Source: Fluctibacter corallii (GTDB lineage: Bacteria; Pseudomonadota; Gammaproteobacteria; Enterobacterales; Alteromonadaceae). Taken from it: a stretch of 64,000 nt of DNA. The translations under genes and the position numbers were made by a program. Each line of letters begins with the position of its first letter. Position 1 is the stretch's first letter. The stretch is from the NCBI RefSeq assembly GCF_025751585.1, contig NZ_JAOWKX010000002.1, positions 62,001 through 126,000 on the forward strand, read 5' to 3'. Shown in pieces: positions 35,325 through 44,898 of this stretch. The notes below the pieces were generated by a model. That model was not told the origin of the DNA, did not search any database, and saw nothing but the letters and a program-made list of their open reading frames with translations.

Positions 35325-36383
35325 ATGGGCGAAGTCAATATACACACGTCACATAAGGTGGTGTTTGTGTGCGCAGGTATCGTAATTGTTATGGCTGGTA
35401 TTAAAGCAGCAAGTGCGATTGTTGTGCCATTCTTATTGTCTGTATTTATTGCTATGGCCACGAATCCGCTCATTAATTGGGCATATCGATATAGAGTTCC
35501 ACGTTGGCTATCCGTTATTTTTGTCATTTTCATGATTGTTGTGTTTGGCATGATGCTCGCTGGGTTGGTTGGCAATTCAATGAATGAATTTAGTGAAAAT
35601 CTACCTGAGTATCGCCAAAAGTTGGGGGATGAATTCGTTTGGCTTGCTAGCCATCTGGAAGCATTTAATATCCACATAAATAGAGAGTTTTTGGTTTCCC
35701 ATTTTGATCCCGGTATGGCAATGTCGATGGTAACAAATCTACTGTCGGGGTTTGGTAATGTGCTTGCAAACTTTTTGTTAATTCTTCTAACCGTTGTGTT
35801 TATGTTGTTTGAAGCAGATTCAATACCTAAAAAAATTCACATCGCATTAGACGACCCATCCATGAAGATGCAGCAGGTTGATAAGTTTTTAACCAGTGTT
35901 AAGAATTACTTGGCTATTAAAATGCTAGTCAGTTTAGCGACAGGGGTGCTTATTGGGATCTGGTTATACGTATTGAACGTTGATCATTTTCTGCTCTGGG
36001 CTGTGGTCGCGTTCTTATTCAATTTTATTCCTAATATTGGTTCATTTATTGCCGCAATCCCTGCAGTACTTCTTGCACTAGTGCAACTTGGTCCGGCGGT
36101 TGCGGGGTTAACCGCGATCGGTTACGTAGTGACGAATACTGTGATGGGAAATATGGTAGAGCCTCGCTATATGGGAAAAGGCTTGGGGCTGTCTACGTTG
36201 GTTGTTTTTCTATCTTTAATTTTCTGGGGATGGTTGTTGGGCACTGTCGGTATGCTGCTTTCCGTGCCGTTGACTATGATTGTTAAAATCGCGCTCGAAT
36301 CGAATCAGGATACAAAGTGGATGGCACTTCTTTTAGCGGGTGATAGCAATGAGCCATTAGCCACATCAGATATCAATAAGTAG
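35325..36383 (+). CDS. AI-2E family transporter (PerM-like)
   Basis: A 352-residue inner-membrane protein with about eight helices. The N-terminal pair (VVFVCAGIVIVMAGIKAASAI, VPRWLSVIFVIFMIVVFGM), the mid-region with a cytosolic/periplasmic stretch, and the C-terminal motif NFIPNIGSFIAAIPAVLLAL with MVEPRYMGKGLGLS identify the AI-2E/PerM family. Members export small molecules or ions; the autoinducer role was shown for a few only. Confidence 0.9.
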   Translation: MGEVNIHTSHKVVFVCAGIVIVMAGIKAASAIVVPFLLSVFIAMATNPLINWAYRYRVPRWLSVIFVIFMIVVFGMMLAGLVGNSMNEFSENLPEYRQKLGDEFVWLASHLEAFNIHINREFLVSHFDPGMAMSMVTNLLSGFGNVLANFLLILLTVVFMLFEADSIPKKIHIALDDPSMKMQQVDKFLTSVKNYLAIKMLVSLATGVLIGIWLYVLNVDHFLLWAVVAFLFNFIPNIGSFIAAIPAVLLALVQLGPAVAGLTAIGYVVTNTVMGNMVEPRYMGKGLGLSTLVVFLSLIFWGWLLGTVGMLLSVPLTMIVKIALESNQDTKWMALLLAGDSNEPLATSDINK

Positions 36384-36447
36384 ATTGGCTGTAACGTAAA
36401 CTTGGTGTTGTTTTATAAGTCACTGCTTGAGTTTATTACTTTGCTAG

Positions 36448-36493
36448 AACCGAAAGGTGTCTATTTAACGTGTTGAATTTTGGCCTTTCGGTT
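36448..36493. terminator. 10-bp inverted repeat downstream of the AI-2E gene
   Basis: AACCGAAAGG (36448-36457) and CCTTTCGGTT (36484-36493) with a 26-nt loop. A weak terminator at best. Confidence 0.45.
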
Positions 36494-36591
36494 AGGGCAA
36501 AAACTATTGCTTGTCCAATTTATTTGGTTGAAATATTTGGCCTTCTTGTATACTCTCGCTGTTGTTATTATAACAAAAACAAGGAGTTAAC

Positions 36592-37506
36592 ATGAAAACT
36601 AAATTGGGTGTTATGGGGCTATTAACAGCCGCATTTCTAAGTTCTCAGTCTTATGCTGCATCTTTATGTCCTAAATTTGTACCCTATACAGATGGGTGTA
36701 CTTTCCCTACGATTGATGGTGTAACTCATACGCTGAAAAGTGTATGGAAAGATCAGTGTAATACTCATGATCGAAATTATCAGGTATTGGGCTTATCTAA
36801 ATCTGCCGCTGATGACATACTATACAGCGATATGAAAAGGCGATGTGATAGCAAGTTCAATAAATGGCTATCACCAGGTTTAAATTACTCATGTAAAGCA
36901 GTCGCTAAAGGAGTGAGAGAAGGTTTGCGGGCGGTTTCTAGCTCTGAATACTATAAACCTAATCAAAATAGTATTACAAGTTACTACAGAAATTTGTCAG
37001 ACAAAGTAGAAAGTAATGTTTGTAAATTGACGGTTGAAGCTAATGGTTCAGTAGATACTTCCATTCTGTCTCGTATTAAAAGTAAGTTCTCCGCGGCAGC
37101 TGGACGCCAGCCAACGGCCTATGAAAAACTCAAAATGGTCGCCTTGTACGATGTTAATAACTCATCCAGTACCTATGATTACCAGTTAAGTGAATATGCG
37201 CGCATTGCAGGCCGTAACAGTGGCCCGATAGCAAAAGTATCAAATGCACATTTCTACAATGAATACAGAAAAGACGCTTCATCATCACAAGGGATTGGGT
37301 TGACCTATCATTGGGATCTAAATTACGGAACATCCAGTTCCAGCATATTTTCAAAGCGTTTCTTTAACATGTACAACACGACTTACTACATTAAGGGCGT
37401 ATTGGAAGTAACAGATGGAAATCGTAATCGCGACTTTATCGTGATTGATGAATCATTTATGTCGAAAGGTGAGTGCGCACCAAACCCAAGTTTTGAGTGC
37501 TTTTAA
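36592..37506 (+). CDS. secreted phospholipase A2-like protein
   Basis: A 304-residue exported protein (signal peptide cleaved after SYA/A). The motif DQCNTHDRNYQVLGLSKS contains Cys56-x-x-His59-Asp60, the PLA2 active-site signature, followed by ADDILYSDMKRRC with the paired Cys and catalytic-network Asp. A large Ser/Tyr-rich C-terminal domain (about 130-304) with three more Cys (C-term ECF) is unrecognised. Secreted bacterial PLA2s cleave the sn-2 ester of glycerophospholipids; some are toxins. Strong ribosome site AAGGAG. Followed by a terminator. Confidence 0.78.
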   Translation: MKTKLGVMGLLTAAFLSSQSYAASLCPKFVPYTDGCTFPTIDGVTHTLKSVWKDQCNTHDRNYQVLGLSKSAADDILYSDMKRRCDSKFNKWLSPGLNYSCKAVAKGVREGLRAVSSSEYYKPNQNSITSYYRNLSDKVESNVCKLTVEANGSVDTSILSRIKSKFSAAAGRQPTAYEKLKMVALYDVNNSSSTYDYQLSEYARIAGRNSGPIAKVSNAHFYNEYRKDASSSQGIGLTYHWDLNYGTSSSSIFSKRFFNMYNTTYYIKGVLEVTDGNRNRDFIVIDESFMSKGECAPNPSFECF

Positions 37507-37556
37507 TCATATTTATCGTTTAGCTTTCAAATTTGTTGGCTAAGCGATGGAGAATA

Positions 37557-37581
37557 GGCGTCACAATGGTGACGCCTTTTT
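37557..37581 (+). terminator. rho-independent terminator after the PLA2-like gene
   Basis: GGCGTCAC (37557-37564), loop AATG, GTGACGCC (37569-37576), T5. Also ends the minus-strand PhoQ-like gene. Confidence 0.9.
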
Positions 37582-37607
37582 GTTTGAGTATGGTGTAATT
37601 CCATGAA

Positions 37608-38936
37608 TCAGTTATTGAGTACGTGTGGAAAGAAAAGCGATAGCTTCGCACCACCTAAAGTACTTTCGTTGATATCTATTTTTCCTTGATAGGCCGCCAC
37701 TAAGTCTGCCACCACTGCCATACCAATTCCTTGACCTTCTTGGTAACTGTCTAACCGTTTGCCTCGTTCAATCAGCTTCGCTCTATCTGTTGGGCTGATG
37801 CCGTTTCCATCATCTTCAATAATGATAGAAAGGTAGTGCTGCGTTATTACCGTATTGACTTTGACACTCGCTTTCGCCGCTTTGCAAGCGTTATCAATGA
37901 CATTCCCTAGCATTTCCATCAAGTCTGTTTCGTCTCCTTTAAATTGCGCTTTTTCATCTACGTTATTTTCAAGCTTAACGTTTTTGTCATGGTAGACCTT
38001 GCTCATAGCATTAAGGAGTTTTGTAACAATTGGTTTAACCTCAATAGGGTTCTCCCAACCAGATCCAGTTCCCGCTACGGCGCGCTTTAATTGCCTTTCA
38101 ATAATGGCAGAAATTTGTGCAAGAGGCTCTCTCGCTGAATCTGGCAAACCGTCAATATTGTTGACGACGGCTAAGGGTGTTTTTAAGCTGTGAGCAAGAT
38201 CGCCTAAGCTATTCTTATAGCGTGTTCGCTGCGCTTGTTCGACATCTAATAAGTGGTTGATACTTGATTTTAAAATTTCTAATTCAGGCGGATAATCTTC
38301 AGAAACGCGCGTTTGCTCACCGTACTCCGTTTGCTTAATCTGTTTCGCGAGGTCTTTTATTGGGCGAAGCATCATGTTCATAGTGTAAAGTAAAATGATA
38401 AGTAGAATGGCACCGATGCCGCCAATCCAGTAACGGAGTGTTGAAGAAAATGCCTCTCGTTCTTGTTCAAACTGTTCCCGTGATTGAAGCAATAAAAAGC
38501 TGACGGGTTGATAGCCATTGGCTCCTTCAAATTCGGCTGTATAGGCGTACAAAAATACCGCATTATTAGTTTGATATTTGGGAATAAATAGTTCTTTTCC
38601 CGTTTCTGGTTTTAAAATATTGGGTAATGGCGGTTGATTAAGTGTACTTAGTGAAGACCAGAGTAGGGTATCTTTTGACGTAATGTAGGCATATAGCCCC
38701 GACTCGGGCATATTAAGCCGATTATTCAACAGTGCTTCGGGCATTTGTGCCTGCCCTTTATCCATCTCAAACTCGGCAATTAGGGTTAAACTGTGTACCC
38801 GCAATTGTTCCAGTAAAGACTGGCGTAAACTATTCGTAAAGGCACTTTCCAACGCGATGATGCTTAAAGGAACAAATACCGTGATGGCGATAAGGGCTGC
38901 AATGACGCCTCTTAGTCGCAGAGACACTGTTTTCAT
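37608..38936 (-). CDS. PhoQ-like sensor histidine kinase
   Basis: A 442-residue inner-membrane kinase. Two helices flank a periplasmic sensor (about 30-165), then a HAMP segment, then the dimerisation helix with LAHSLKTPL (His249). The ATPase domain has the N box IGNVIDNACKAA and G boxes EDDGNGI and GIGMAVV. The HSLKTPL form is the one seen in PhoQ homologues of Alteromonadales. It overlaps the response regulator by 4 nt. Senses an envelope signal, possibly Mg2+ or peptide; inference. Confidence 0.9.
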   Translation of the reverse strand: MKTVSLRLRGVIAALIAITVFVPLSIIALESAFTNSLRQSLLEQLRVHSLTLIAEFEMDKGQAQMPEALLNNRLNMPESGLYAYITSKDTLLWSSLSTLNQPPLPNILKPETGKELFIPKYQTNNAVFLYAYTAEFEGANGYQPVSFLLLQSREQFEQEREAFSSTLRYWIGGIGAILLIILLYTMNMMLRPIKDLAKQIKQTEYGEQTRVSEDYPPELEILKSSINHLLDVEQAQRTRYKNSLGDLAHSLKTPLAVVNNIDGLPDSAREPLAQISAIIERQLKRAVAGTGSGWENPIEVKPIVTKLLNAMSKVYHDKNVKLENNVDEKAQFKGDETDLMEMLGNVIDNACKAAKASVKVNTVITQHYLSIIIEDDGNGISPTDRAKLIERGKRLDSYQEGQGIGMAVVADLVAAYQGKIDINESTLGGAKLSLFFPHVLNN

Positions 38937-39607
38937 AAGGCGCGGTTAAATCGATATCCTCGTCCACGCATAGTTTCTATTGGCTTGATAGTGCCATCTG
39001 GATCGAGCTTTTTACGCAAACGGCCAATGAAAACCTCAATAACATTGCTGTCTAAATCGAAGTCTTGATCGTAAATATGTTCAGTTAACTCTGTTTTAGA
39101 CACAATCTTTTGCGGATTCATAATTAAGTACTCAAGCACTTTGTACTCGTAAGCGGTTAAATCTAACGATTTGCCATCAACACTGACTTCTTCTGCGACG
39201 GTATCAAGCACAATCGGACCTTTCTCAATGGTCGGGTTGGCTTGTCCAGCTGCACGGCGAATAAGGGCTTTAGTACGGGCGAGCAACTCTTCATTATGAA
39301 AAGGTTTAGTAAGATAATCGTCAGCGCCGGCATCTAAACCTTCTACTTTTTCTTGCCAGCGATCACGCGCAGTCAGAATCAGCATAGGGCAGTTAATATG
39401 ATGTTTACGGGCATGGCGAATTACGTCAAAGCCATCCATTTTGGGTAGACCTATATCAATGATAGCCAAATCGTAAGGATACTCTTTTAGTAAAAATAGG
39501 GCTTTTTCGCCGTCGTCAGCCAAGTCAACACTGTAACCATTCTGTTGTAAAAATTGGTCTAGTTGCGTTAACAGGCGACTGTCATCTTCTACCACCAAAA
39601 TGCGCAT
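38933..39607 (-). CDS. PhoP-like OmpR-family response regulator
   Basis: A 224-residue two-domain regulator. Receiver with Asp pair, phospho-acceptor Asp51 in LAIIDIGLPKMDG and switch Lys in YLTKPFH. The C-terminal winged helix (GPIVLDTVAEEV, LTAYEYKVLEYLI, GRGYRFNRAL) is the OmpR type. First of the two-component pair; the PepSY gene overlaps its start by 1 nt. Confidence 0.94.
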   Translation of the reverse strand: MRILVVEDDSRLLTQLDQFLQQNGYSVDLADDGEKALFLLKEYPYDLAIIDIGLPKMDGFDVIRHARKHHINCPMLILTARDRWQEKVEGLDAGADDYLTKPFHNEELLARTKALIRRAAGQANPTIEKGPIVLDTVAEEVSVDGKSLDLTAYEYKVLEYLIMNPQKIVSKTELTEHIYDQDFDLDSNVIEVFIGRLRKKLDPDGTIKPIETMRGRGYRFNRAL

Positions 39608-39879
39608 TAATATCCCTTCTCTTGATTTCTCGTCGTCACTTTGCCAGAGCGCTTGTCCACGTCAACTGACACAACACGCCCTGACTTTTGTAAAACTTTA
39701 ACGCGATATTTTTGACTATCTTGCTCTACTTTTAGTACACGGCCTTGGACTACTTGCTTTGCACGCTGTGCGGCTTGTGCTTTGTTTATTGAAGCTTTAT
39801 CTTGCTTTTGGGCGAGTAAATGTGTGGGCGCCGCCAGAAAGCATGTTATCAATAAAAGCGTAGAAACCCACTTTTTCAT
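39607..39879 (-). CDS. periplasmic PepSY-domain protein
   Basis: A 90-residue exported protein. The start at ATG 39879 (MKKWVSTLL) is preferred to an upstream GTG because the signal peptide begins there. The PepSY pattern is present: AAQRAKQVVQGRVLKVEQDS followed by YRVKVLQKSGRVVSVDVDKRSGKV. PepSY proteins next to PhoPQ-like systems often modulate the sensor kinase in the periplasm. It is the first gene of the three-gene unit. Confidence 0.85.
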   Translation of the reverse strand: MKKWVSTLLLITCFLAAPTHLLAQKQDKASINKAQAAQRAKQVVQGRVLKVEQDSQKYRVKVLQKSGRVVSVDVDKRSGKVTTRNQEKGY

Positions 39880-40054
39880 ACTCACTTTACCTTCCACATA
39901 ATGTGCGTTGACTTTATCTTAGTAAAGAATAACACGATGTAACCAATTGCTGTCACAGTATTTTTATTACTTTCCAGTTTACCCAATTTAAGCGCTTGGA
40001 TACACCATATCAATGGGTGCCTGAATTGAACATGAATTGAAGGCGATGAGAAGT

Positions 40055-40097
40055 AAAGGGAACAAAGCAATGAGGTTGAGGTAACTTTGTTCCCTTT
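40055..40097 (-). terminator. 13-bp stem-loop after the lipoprotein gene
   Basis: AAAGGGAACAAAG (40055-40067) pairs with CTTTGTTCCCTTT (40085-40097). It lies just beyond the minus-strand lipoprotein gene and upstream of the PepSY-phoPQ-like unit. Confidence 0.75.
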
Positions 40098-40104
40098 TGA
40101 TACT

Positions 40105-40569
40105 TTATGAGACTTTGTATGGACTTTGGCATGTTGCTGAGACACTGTCTGTTTTTGTACGGGTATACAAGTGAACTGACAAATTAATGTGTTTCAGTTT
40201 TTGCCATAATTCCTGACGATCATGCTTTGGGCAAATCACGTCGGTAACGTATTTTTGTTGCACGTCTTCATCTAAATCCAGTTTATCTGGAATTTGAATG
40301 TAAGCCTTGATTTCACCGGCACGGGCTGAGGCACCCTGATACCGCCAATCTCCGTATTTGAAATCTGCATAAAAAATACGATTTACGTAACTTACTGTGT
40401 CTTCCGACACACGAAGAGAAGAGGTGTCTGCAAATGATTGAATTTCAAATCCATTCATGCAACCTGACAGAGATAAAGGCAACATTAACGAAACCGCGCA
40501 GCCTTTCAAAAAAGGAGGTAATTTTTTTGACGTGACCTTTTTCGCAATTTGATTAATAACTGACTTCAT
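40105..40569 (-). CDS. hypothetical lipoprotein
   Basis: A 154-residue protein. The start at ATG 40569 is chosen because AAGGGG precedes it by six bases; an earlier in-frame start adds 14 residues without a ribosome site. The signal peptide ends in lipobox LSGC. The mature part is acidic and helical with no recognised motif (VSEDTVSYVNRIFYADFKYG). Function unknown. Confidence 0.6.
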   Translation of the reverse strand: MKSVINQIAKKVTSKKLPPFLKGCAVSLMLPLSLSGCMNGFEIQSFADTSSLRVSEDTVSYVNRIFYADFKYGDWRYQGASARAGEIKAYIQIPDKLDLDEDVQQKYVTDVICPKHDRQELWQKLKHINLSVHLYTRTKTDSVSATCQSPYKVS

Positions 40570-40752
40570 AACATGCCCCTTCTGATACAAAAATGTTATC
40601 GGAAGCTTCAAAATTTCCTTAAGCCAAATTTGTTAAAAGGCAGTCAAAAAGAGCAAAGAGGTCTGATTTTCAAAGAAAAATTATAATGGTGTGCGGTGGA
40701 ATCACTTACTTATTGTGAATAGGCGGGATATTGTGACAATAACAAGCCGATA

Positions 40753-41165
40753 TTAGTAATCGACTCGTTTACGCATCGACTTTTGTTGTCCATGTTTCTT
40801 CTTTTTGTCCATTCGACGAGTTTGTGATGCACGGGTCGGTTTAGTTGCTCGGCGGGCTTTTTCTGTTTTTCCTGCTGCTACGATTAAGGCTTGCAGTCGG
40901 GCAAGTGCATCTTCTTTATTTTGCTCTTGCGTTCTGAACTGTTGTGCTTTGATGATAATAATCCCATCGCTTGTAATCCGGCTATCGCGCTGTTGGAGCA
41001 AGCGTTGTTTATAAAAGTCGGGTAGGGACGACTGTTTAGTATCAAGCGCAAGTGTATTGCGCTTGATACTTTATTTACATTTTGACCACCAGCACCTTGT
41101 GCTCGAATGGCGTTAAGTTCAATTTCATGAGCCTGAATTGATACTTTGTTACTGATGATCAACAT
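40753..41165 (-). pseudogene. arfB: arfB (peptidyl-tRNA hydrolase rescue factor) with -1 frameshift
   Basis: Two overlapping frames on the minus strand together give a complete ArfB. The first (41165 to ~41045) has the GGQ motif in IRAQGAGGQNVNKVSSAIHL. After a lost base near 41044-41047 the correct frame continues as SSLPDFYKQ, SRITSDGIIIIKAQQFR, ending with a basic tail of ArfB type (GKTEKARRATKPTRASQTRR). Without the frameshift the first frame ends early after unrelated residues. ArfB releases stalled ribosomes as backup to tmRNA. Sequencing error or programmed shift are alternatives; I regard true loss or error as likelier. Confidence 0.85.
41038..41070. repeat. perfect 14-bp palindrome at the arfB frameshift
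   Basis: AGTATCAAGCGCAA (41038-41051), loop GTGTA, TTGCGCTTGATACT (41057-41070). The missing base of arfB lies inside the left arm, so the loss makes the palindrome perfect. Confidence 0.9.
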
Positions 41166-41194
41166 GATTTTCTCCGTTAGCTAGCGCATATTGT

Positions 41195-41494
41195 TTAAGG
41201 CAACACTTTTTTGTATGGCTTTACCACAACGGAGTCATACACACCTGCTGTAATATACGGGTCGGCATCAGCCCACTGTTGTGCCTGCTCAATACATTCA
41301 AACTCAGCCACCACAAGCGAGCCAGTAAAACCCGCTTCGCCAGGGTCTTCGCAATCTATTGCTGGGAACGGGCCTGCAACCAGCAAGCGGCCTTCATCTT
41401 GAAGCGATTTTAATCTCGCTAAGTGGGATGGACGGGCTTCAAGGCGCTTGGCCAACGTGCCAGGCTTATCCGTTGCACAAATCATATACCACAT
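41195..41494 (-). CDS. YciI-family protein
   Basis: A 99-residue dimeric ferredoxin-like fold protein. Motifs: [25 protein letters not shown] at the N-terminus (the catalytic-like His) and the acidic [15 protein letters not shown] near the end. E. coli YciI lies near the trp region too, and here the gene is directly downstream of trpA. The reaction is unknown; relatives of this fold include muconolactone isomerase-like dehalogenases. Confidence 0.9.
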   Translation of the reverse strand: MWYMICATDKPGTLAKRLEARPSHLARLKSLQDEGRLLVAGPFPAIDCEDPGEAGFTGSLVVAEFECIEQAQQWADADPYITAGVYDSVVVKPYKKVLP

Positions 41495-41503
41495 AAGCGT
41501 TCC

Positions 41504-42310
41504 TTACTGTTTGGTTGCTGCTTTCATATTTTTAACGAAATCAGACAATGTTGATAGCATCTTTGCTTTATCATGCAGATGGCTTTCAATAATATTTACA
41601 GTCGCCGATCCAGAAATTGCACCGGCTGCACCAGCGTCGATGGCGGCTTTAACCTGTTCTGGTTTAGAGATCCCAAAACCCAAAAGGGGAGGGGCAACCT
41701 GATGTTGAGTCAGCTTACTGATTAACGTATCTGTTGGCATTGCGGCTTCGGTTTCTGCGCCTGTTACGCCAGCTCTACCCAACAAATACGTATAGCCGCT
41801 CGAATTTTCACCTATTGCCTGAAAGGTTTCATCATTTGCATTGGGCGGCGCTATCAAGATTTGATCCATGTTGTGTTGCTTTGCTACTTCTATAAATGGT
41901 GACGCTTCACGTAGCGGTACATCAGCAATCAACATTGAGTCAACCCCTGCGTCTGCGGCTTGTTGATAAAATTGCGTAATGCCAGCAGCGAACACTAAGT
42001 TACTGTAGAGCAACAGCCCGATGGGCGTATCAGGGTGACGAGTCCGGATTGTTTTGATGATATCAAAACAGTCTGCTGGTGTAATTTTTTCACCTAGCGC
42101 GCGAATACTGGCTTTTTGGATAGTGGGACCATCAGCAATAGGATCAGAATAAGGTATACCTAATTCTAACGCGTCTGCACCCGCCTCTACCAAAGTATCA
42201 ATAATATCGATAGAGGTTTGTTTATCAGGATCGCCAATCATGACAAAAGGAACAAAAGCCCCTTCTTTTTTCTCGCTCAGGGCGGCGAACATGGTTTCAT
42301 AGCGTCCCAT
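41504..42310 (-). CDS. trpA: tryptophan synthase alpha subunit
   Basis: A 268-residue TIM-barrel that cleaves indole-3-glycerol phosphate to indole. Catalytic Glu in [15 protein letters not shown] (about 50) and Asp in the same segment, plus the flexible loop [13 protein letters not shown]. Last gene of the trp operon, overlapping the stop of trpB by one base. Confidence 0.97.
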   Translation of the reverse strand: MGRYETMFAALSEKKEGAFVPFVMIGDPDKQTSIDIIDTLVEAGADALELGIPYSDPIADGPTIQKASIRALGEKITPADCFDIIKTIRTRHPDTPIGLLLYSNLVFAAGITQFYQQAADAGVDSMLIADVPLREASPFIEVAKQHNMDQILIAPPNANDETFQAIGENSSGYTYLLGRAGVTGAETEAAMPTDTLISKLTQHQVAPPLLGFGISKPEQVKAAIDAGAAGAISGSATVNIIESHLHDKAKMLSTLSDFVKNMKAATKQ

Positions 42311-43488
42311 TATTTTTCTCCTAAAATGCTGTGTACATGGGCGAGATCTTTATCGCCACGGCCTGACAGATTAACCACGATAATGGTGTCCTCTTCTGCT
42401 TCATCTGCCATATTTAGCGCGTGAGCAAGTGCATGAGAAGATTCTAATGCCGGAATAATTCCTTCTTTCCTCGCTAATATTTGAAAGGCGTTTAAGGCTT
42501 CGTCATCAGTGATGGCAACGTATTCTGCGCGACCGGTATCGTGCAAATGTGCATGCTGGGGTCCGACTGCTGGGTAGTCTAGTCCTGCTGAAACGGAATA
42601 CGACTCTTCGATTTGGCCATCTTTATCTTGCATGATGTAACTGTACGTGCCGTGCAAAATGCCTTTGCTGCCAGTACAAATTGCAGCGCCATGTTCGTGG
42701 GTATGCAATCCTTTACCAGCTGGTTCCACACCGACTAGTTTAACAGATGGCTCTTCAATGAAGTCAGCAAACATGCCGATGGCGTTCGAACCGCCACCAA
42801 CACACGCGACAACCGCGTCGGGCAGTCTGCCTTCTTTTTCCATCATTTGTGCTCTGGTTTCCTCGCCAATCATTCTATGGAACTCACGTACAATCGTGGG
42901 AAATGGATGAGGGCCTGCTGCTGTCCCTAGAAGATAATGGGCCTTGTCATAATTCGCAGACCAGTCTCGTAGCGCTTCGTTTACAGCGTCTTTTAACGTG
43001 CCCGAACCTGAGTCAACGGGGATAACTTCTGCTCCCATCAGGCGCATTCTGAACACGTTAGGCGCTTGACGTTCAACGTCTTTTGCACCCATGTAAATCC
43101 GAGCTTTTAAGCCCAATAATGCACAAGCCAAGGCAGTCGCAACACCATGTTGGCCTGCGCCTGTCTCTGCGATGACTTCGGTTTTGCCCATACGTTTGGT
43201 AAGCAGTGCCTGACCCAATACCTGATTGGTTTTATGGGCACCGCCATGCAGCAAATCTTCTCGCTTTAAATAGAGTTTTACCTTCGGGTTGCTTACTAGA
43301 TTGCGGCTAAGGGTCATGGCAGTTGGACGACCTGCATAGTCCTTCAATAACGCCATAAACTCTGCTTGAAAGCTTTCGTCTTGTTGTGCATCTATGAATG
43401 CTTGCTCCAGTTGATCCAACGCTGGAATAAGCAATTCAGGTACGAACATACCGCCGTACTCACCGAATTTTTTATCTAATTGATTCAT
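42310..43488 (-). CDS. trpB: tryptophan synthase beta subunit
   Basis: A 392-residue PLP enzyme that joins indole and serine. PLP Lys in [15 protein letters not shown], the phosphate-binding loop [12 protein letters not shown], and the conserved [11 protein letters not shown]-terminus. I chose ATG 43488 (MNQLDKKFG); the frame is open 9 codons further upstream. Confidence 0.97.
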   Translation of the reverse strand: MNQLDKKFGEYGGMFVPELLIPALDQLEQAFIDAQQDESFQAEFMALLKDYAGRPTAMTLSRNLVSNPKVKLYLKREDLLHGGAHKTNQVLGQALLTKRMGKTEVIAETGAGQHGVATALACALLGLKARIYMGAKDVERQAPNVFRMRLMGAEVIPVDSGSGTLKDAVNEALRDWSANYDKAHYLLGTAAGPHPFPTIVREFHRMIGEETRAQMMEKEGRLPDAVVACVGGGSNAIGMFADFIEEPSVKLVGVEPAGKGLHTHEHGAAICTGSKGILHGTYSYIMQDKDGQIEESYSVSAGLDYPAVGPQHAHLHDTGRAEYVAITDDEALNAFQILARKEGIIPALESSHALAHALNMADEAEEDTIIVVNLSGRGDKDLAHVHSILGEK

Positions 43489-43518
43489 AACGTTTTGTCT
43501 CTTTAAAAATGACAACGA

Positions 43519-44898
43519 TTAATATTGTCGTAGCGTTGAAAACAACGAGTTAATTTTGCTGGCAGACTTGTGCCCTGGCGCATCTTCTACACCAGAATTT
43601 ACGTCCAATGTGTTTACGGGTAACTGGCTGGCGTTAACAATGTTGTCTATGTTGAGCCCTCCGGCCAAAACAAGAGGCAAGTCACTATTTTGAGGGAGCA
43701 AAGCCCAGTCAAATTGTTGTCCGGTACCGCCAGATTGATTTCCGACTTTACAATCGAGTAATACCCGATCTGCGTAGGCAACAGTCACATCGGGTGACTC
43801 CGATTCAACCCCGATGGCTTGCCATATTTGGCAGTGGCTTGGAAGTTGCGCTTTTAATGCGTTGCGATAGCCCTCGTCCTCGTTACCGTGAAGCTGCACC
43901 GCGTATAGGCCTAACCCTCTGGCATGTTCGGCCACCACACTCACCTCTTCGTTGACAAATACGCCCACGTAGCGAAATGGAAAGCGTTCGACAATGCGTT
44001 TTGCTTGCTCGTATGCGATTGCCCGCAATGATTGCTTGGCAAAAATAAGGCCTGCATAATTTGCCTGACTGTTAACTACAGCCTCTGCATCTTCTTCTCG
44101 CGTAATCCCACAAATTTTAATGTCACCCACTACTAAAGCGCGCACGGCAGCGTCTAAATCGGTCTCAGCCATCAATGAGCTGCCCACCAAAAAGCCATTT
44201 ACTAACGGCGCTAAGCGTAGTACGTCCTGGTGGGTGTATATGCCTGACTCTGATATGATTAGGGCATTTGGGGCGTGTTTTTTAATTATTGGTGCAAGGT
44301 GCTCAGTCATCGCTAGGTTGGTACTGAGATCCCGCAAATTTCGATTATTGATACCGATAATATTGGCACCTAATTCAATGGCGCGATACGTCTCTTCTTC
44401 ATTACTGACCTCGGTCAATATATCAAGGTTAAGGCTATGCGCAATTTCTGCTAATGCGATGTACTCGTCATTTGATAATACCGATAGCATAAGCAAAATG
44501 GCGTCGGCTTGATAATACCGAGCGAGGTAAACCTGATAAGGGTCGACAAAAAAATCTTTATTCAGAACGGGTTGCGCCAATCTCTCTCGCACATAAGGTA
44601 GATACGCAAATTTACCTTGAAAATATTTCTCATCTGTTAGCACTGAAATGCACGCTGCGTGTGGCGAATACGCGTGAATGATCTCATCTAAGTCGAATCG
44701 CTCGCGTATCAGGCCTTTCGAGGGCGATGCTTTTTTGCATTCGAAAATAAATCCCGCGTGCTCTGTGTTTAATGCGTCGTAAAACGAGCGGTTTGACGGG
44801 GCAAGTGATTGTTTGAAAGCATCGAGAGGAAAATCGCTTTTACGCTTTGCGATTTCTTGACGCTTGTCCGCGACGATGTTTTCTAATACGTTCGCCAT
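43519..44898 (-). CDS. trpCF: fused indole-3-glycerol phosphate synthase / phosphoribosylanthranilate isomerase
   Basis: A 459-residue fusion of two TIM barrels. TrpC domain 1-~255 (ECKKASPSKGLIRE, Lys; ILTEVSNEEE; GINNRNLRDL), TrpF domain from ~258 (KICGITREEDAEAV with catalytic Cys, and VLLDCKVGNQSGGTGQQFDW with Asp). The TrpCF fusion is the E. coli arrangement. Ends 4 nt before trpB's upstream frame. Confidence 0.96.
   Translation of the reverse strand: MANVLENIVADKRQEIAKRKSDFPLDAFKQSLAPSNRSFYDALNTEHAGFIFECKKASPSKGLIRERFDLDEIIHAYSPHAACISVLTDEKYFQGKFAYLPYVRERLAQPVLNKDFFVDPYQVYLARYYQADAILLMLSVLSNDEYIALAEIAHSLNLDILTEVSNEEETYRAIELGANIIGINNRNLRDLSTNLAMTEHLAPIIKKHAPNALIISESGIYTHQDVLRLAPLVNGFLVGSSLMAETDLDAAVRALVVGDIKICGITREEDAEAVVNSQANYAGLIFAKQSLRAIAYEQAKRIVERFPFRYVGVFVNEEVSVVAEHARGLGLYAVQLHGNEDEGYRNALKAQLPSHCQIWQAIGVESESPDVTVAYADRVLLDCKVGNQSGGTGQQFDWALLPQNSDLPLVLAGGLNIDNIVNASQLPVNTLDVNSGVEDAPGHKSASKINSLFSTLRQY

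Noticed and set aside
35198..35677. Long minus-strand frame over the start of the AI-2E gene
   Set aside because: It is antisense to a clear membrane protein gene and has no family features.
40753..41001. Separate small basic protein instead of arfB tail
   Set aside because: The residues are the ArfB C-terminal half in the +1 frame; joined with the upstream frame they give one known protein.
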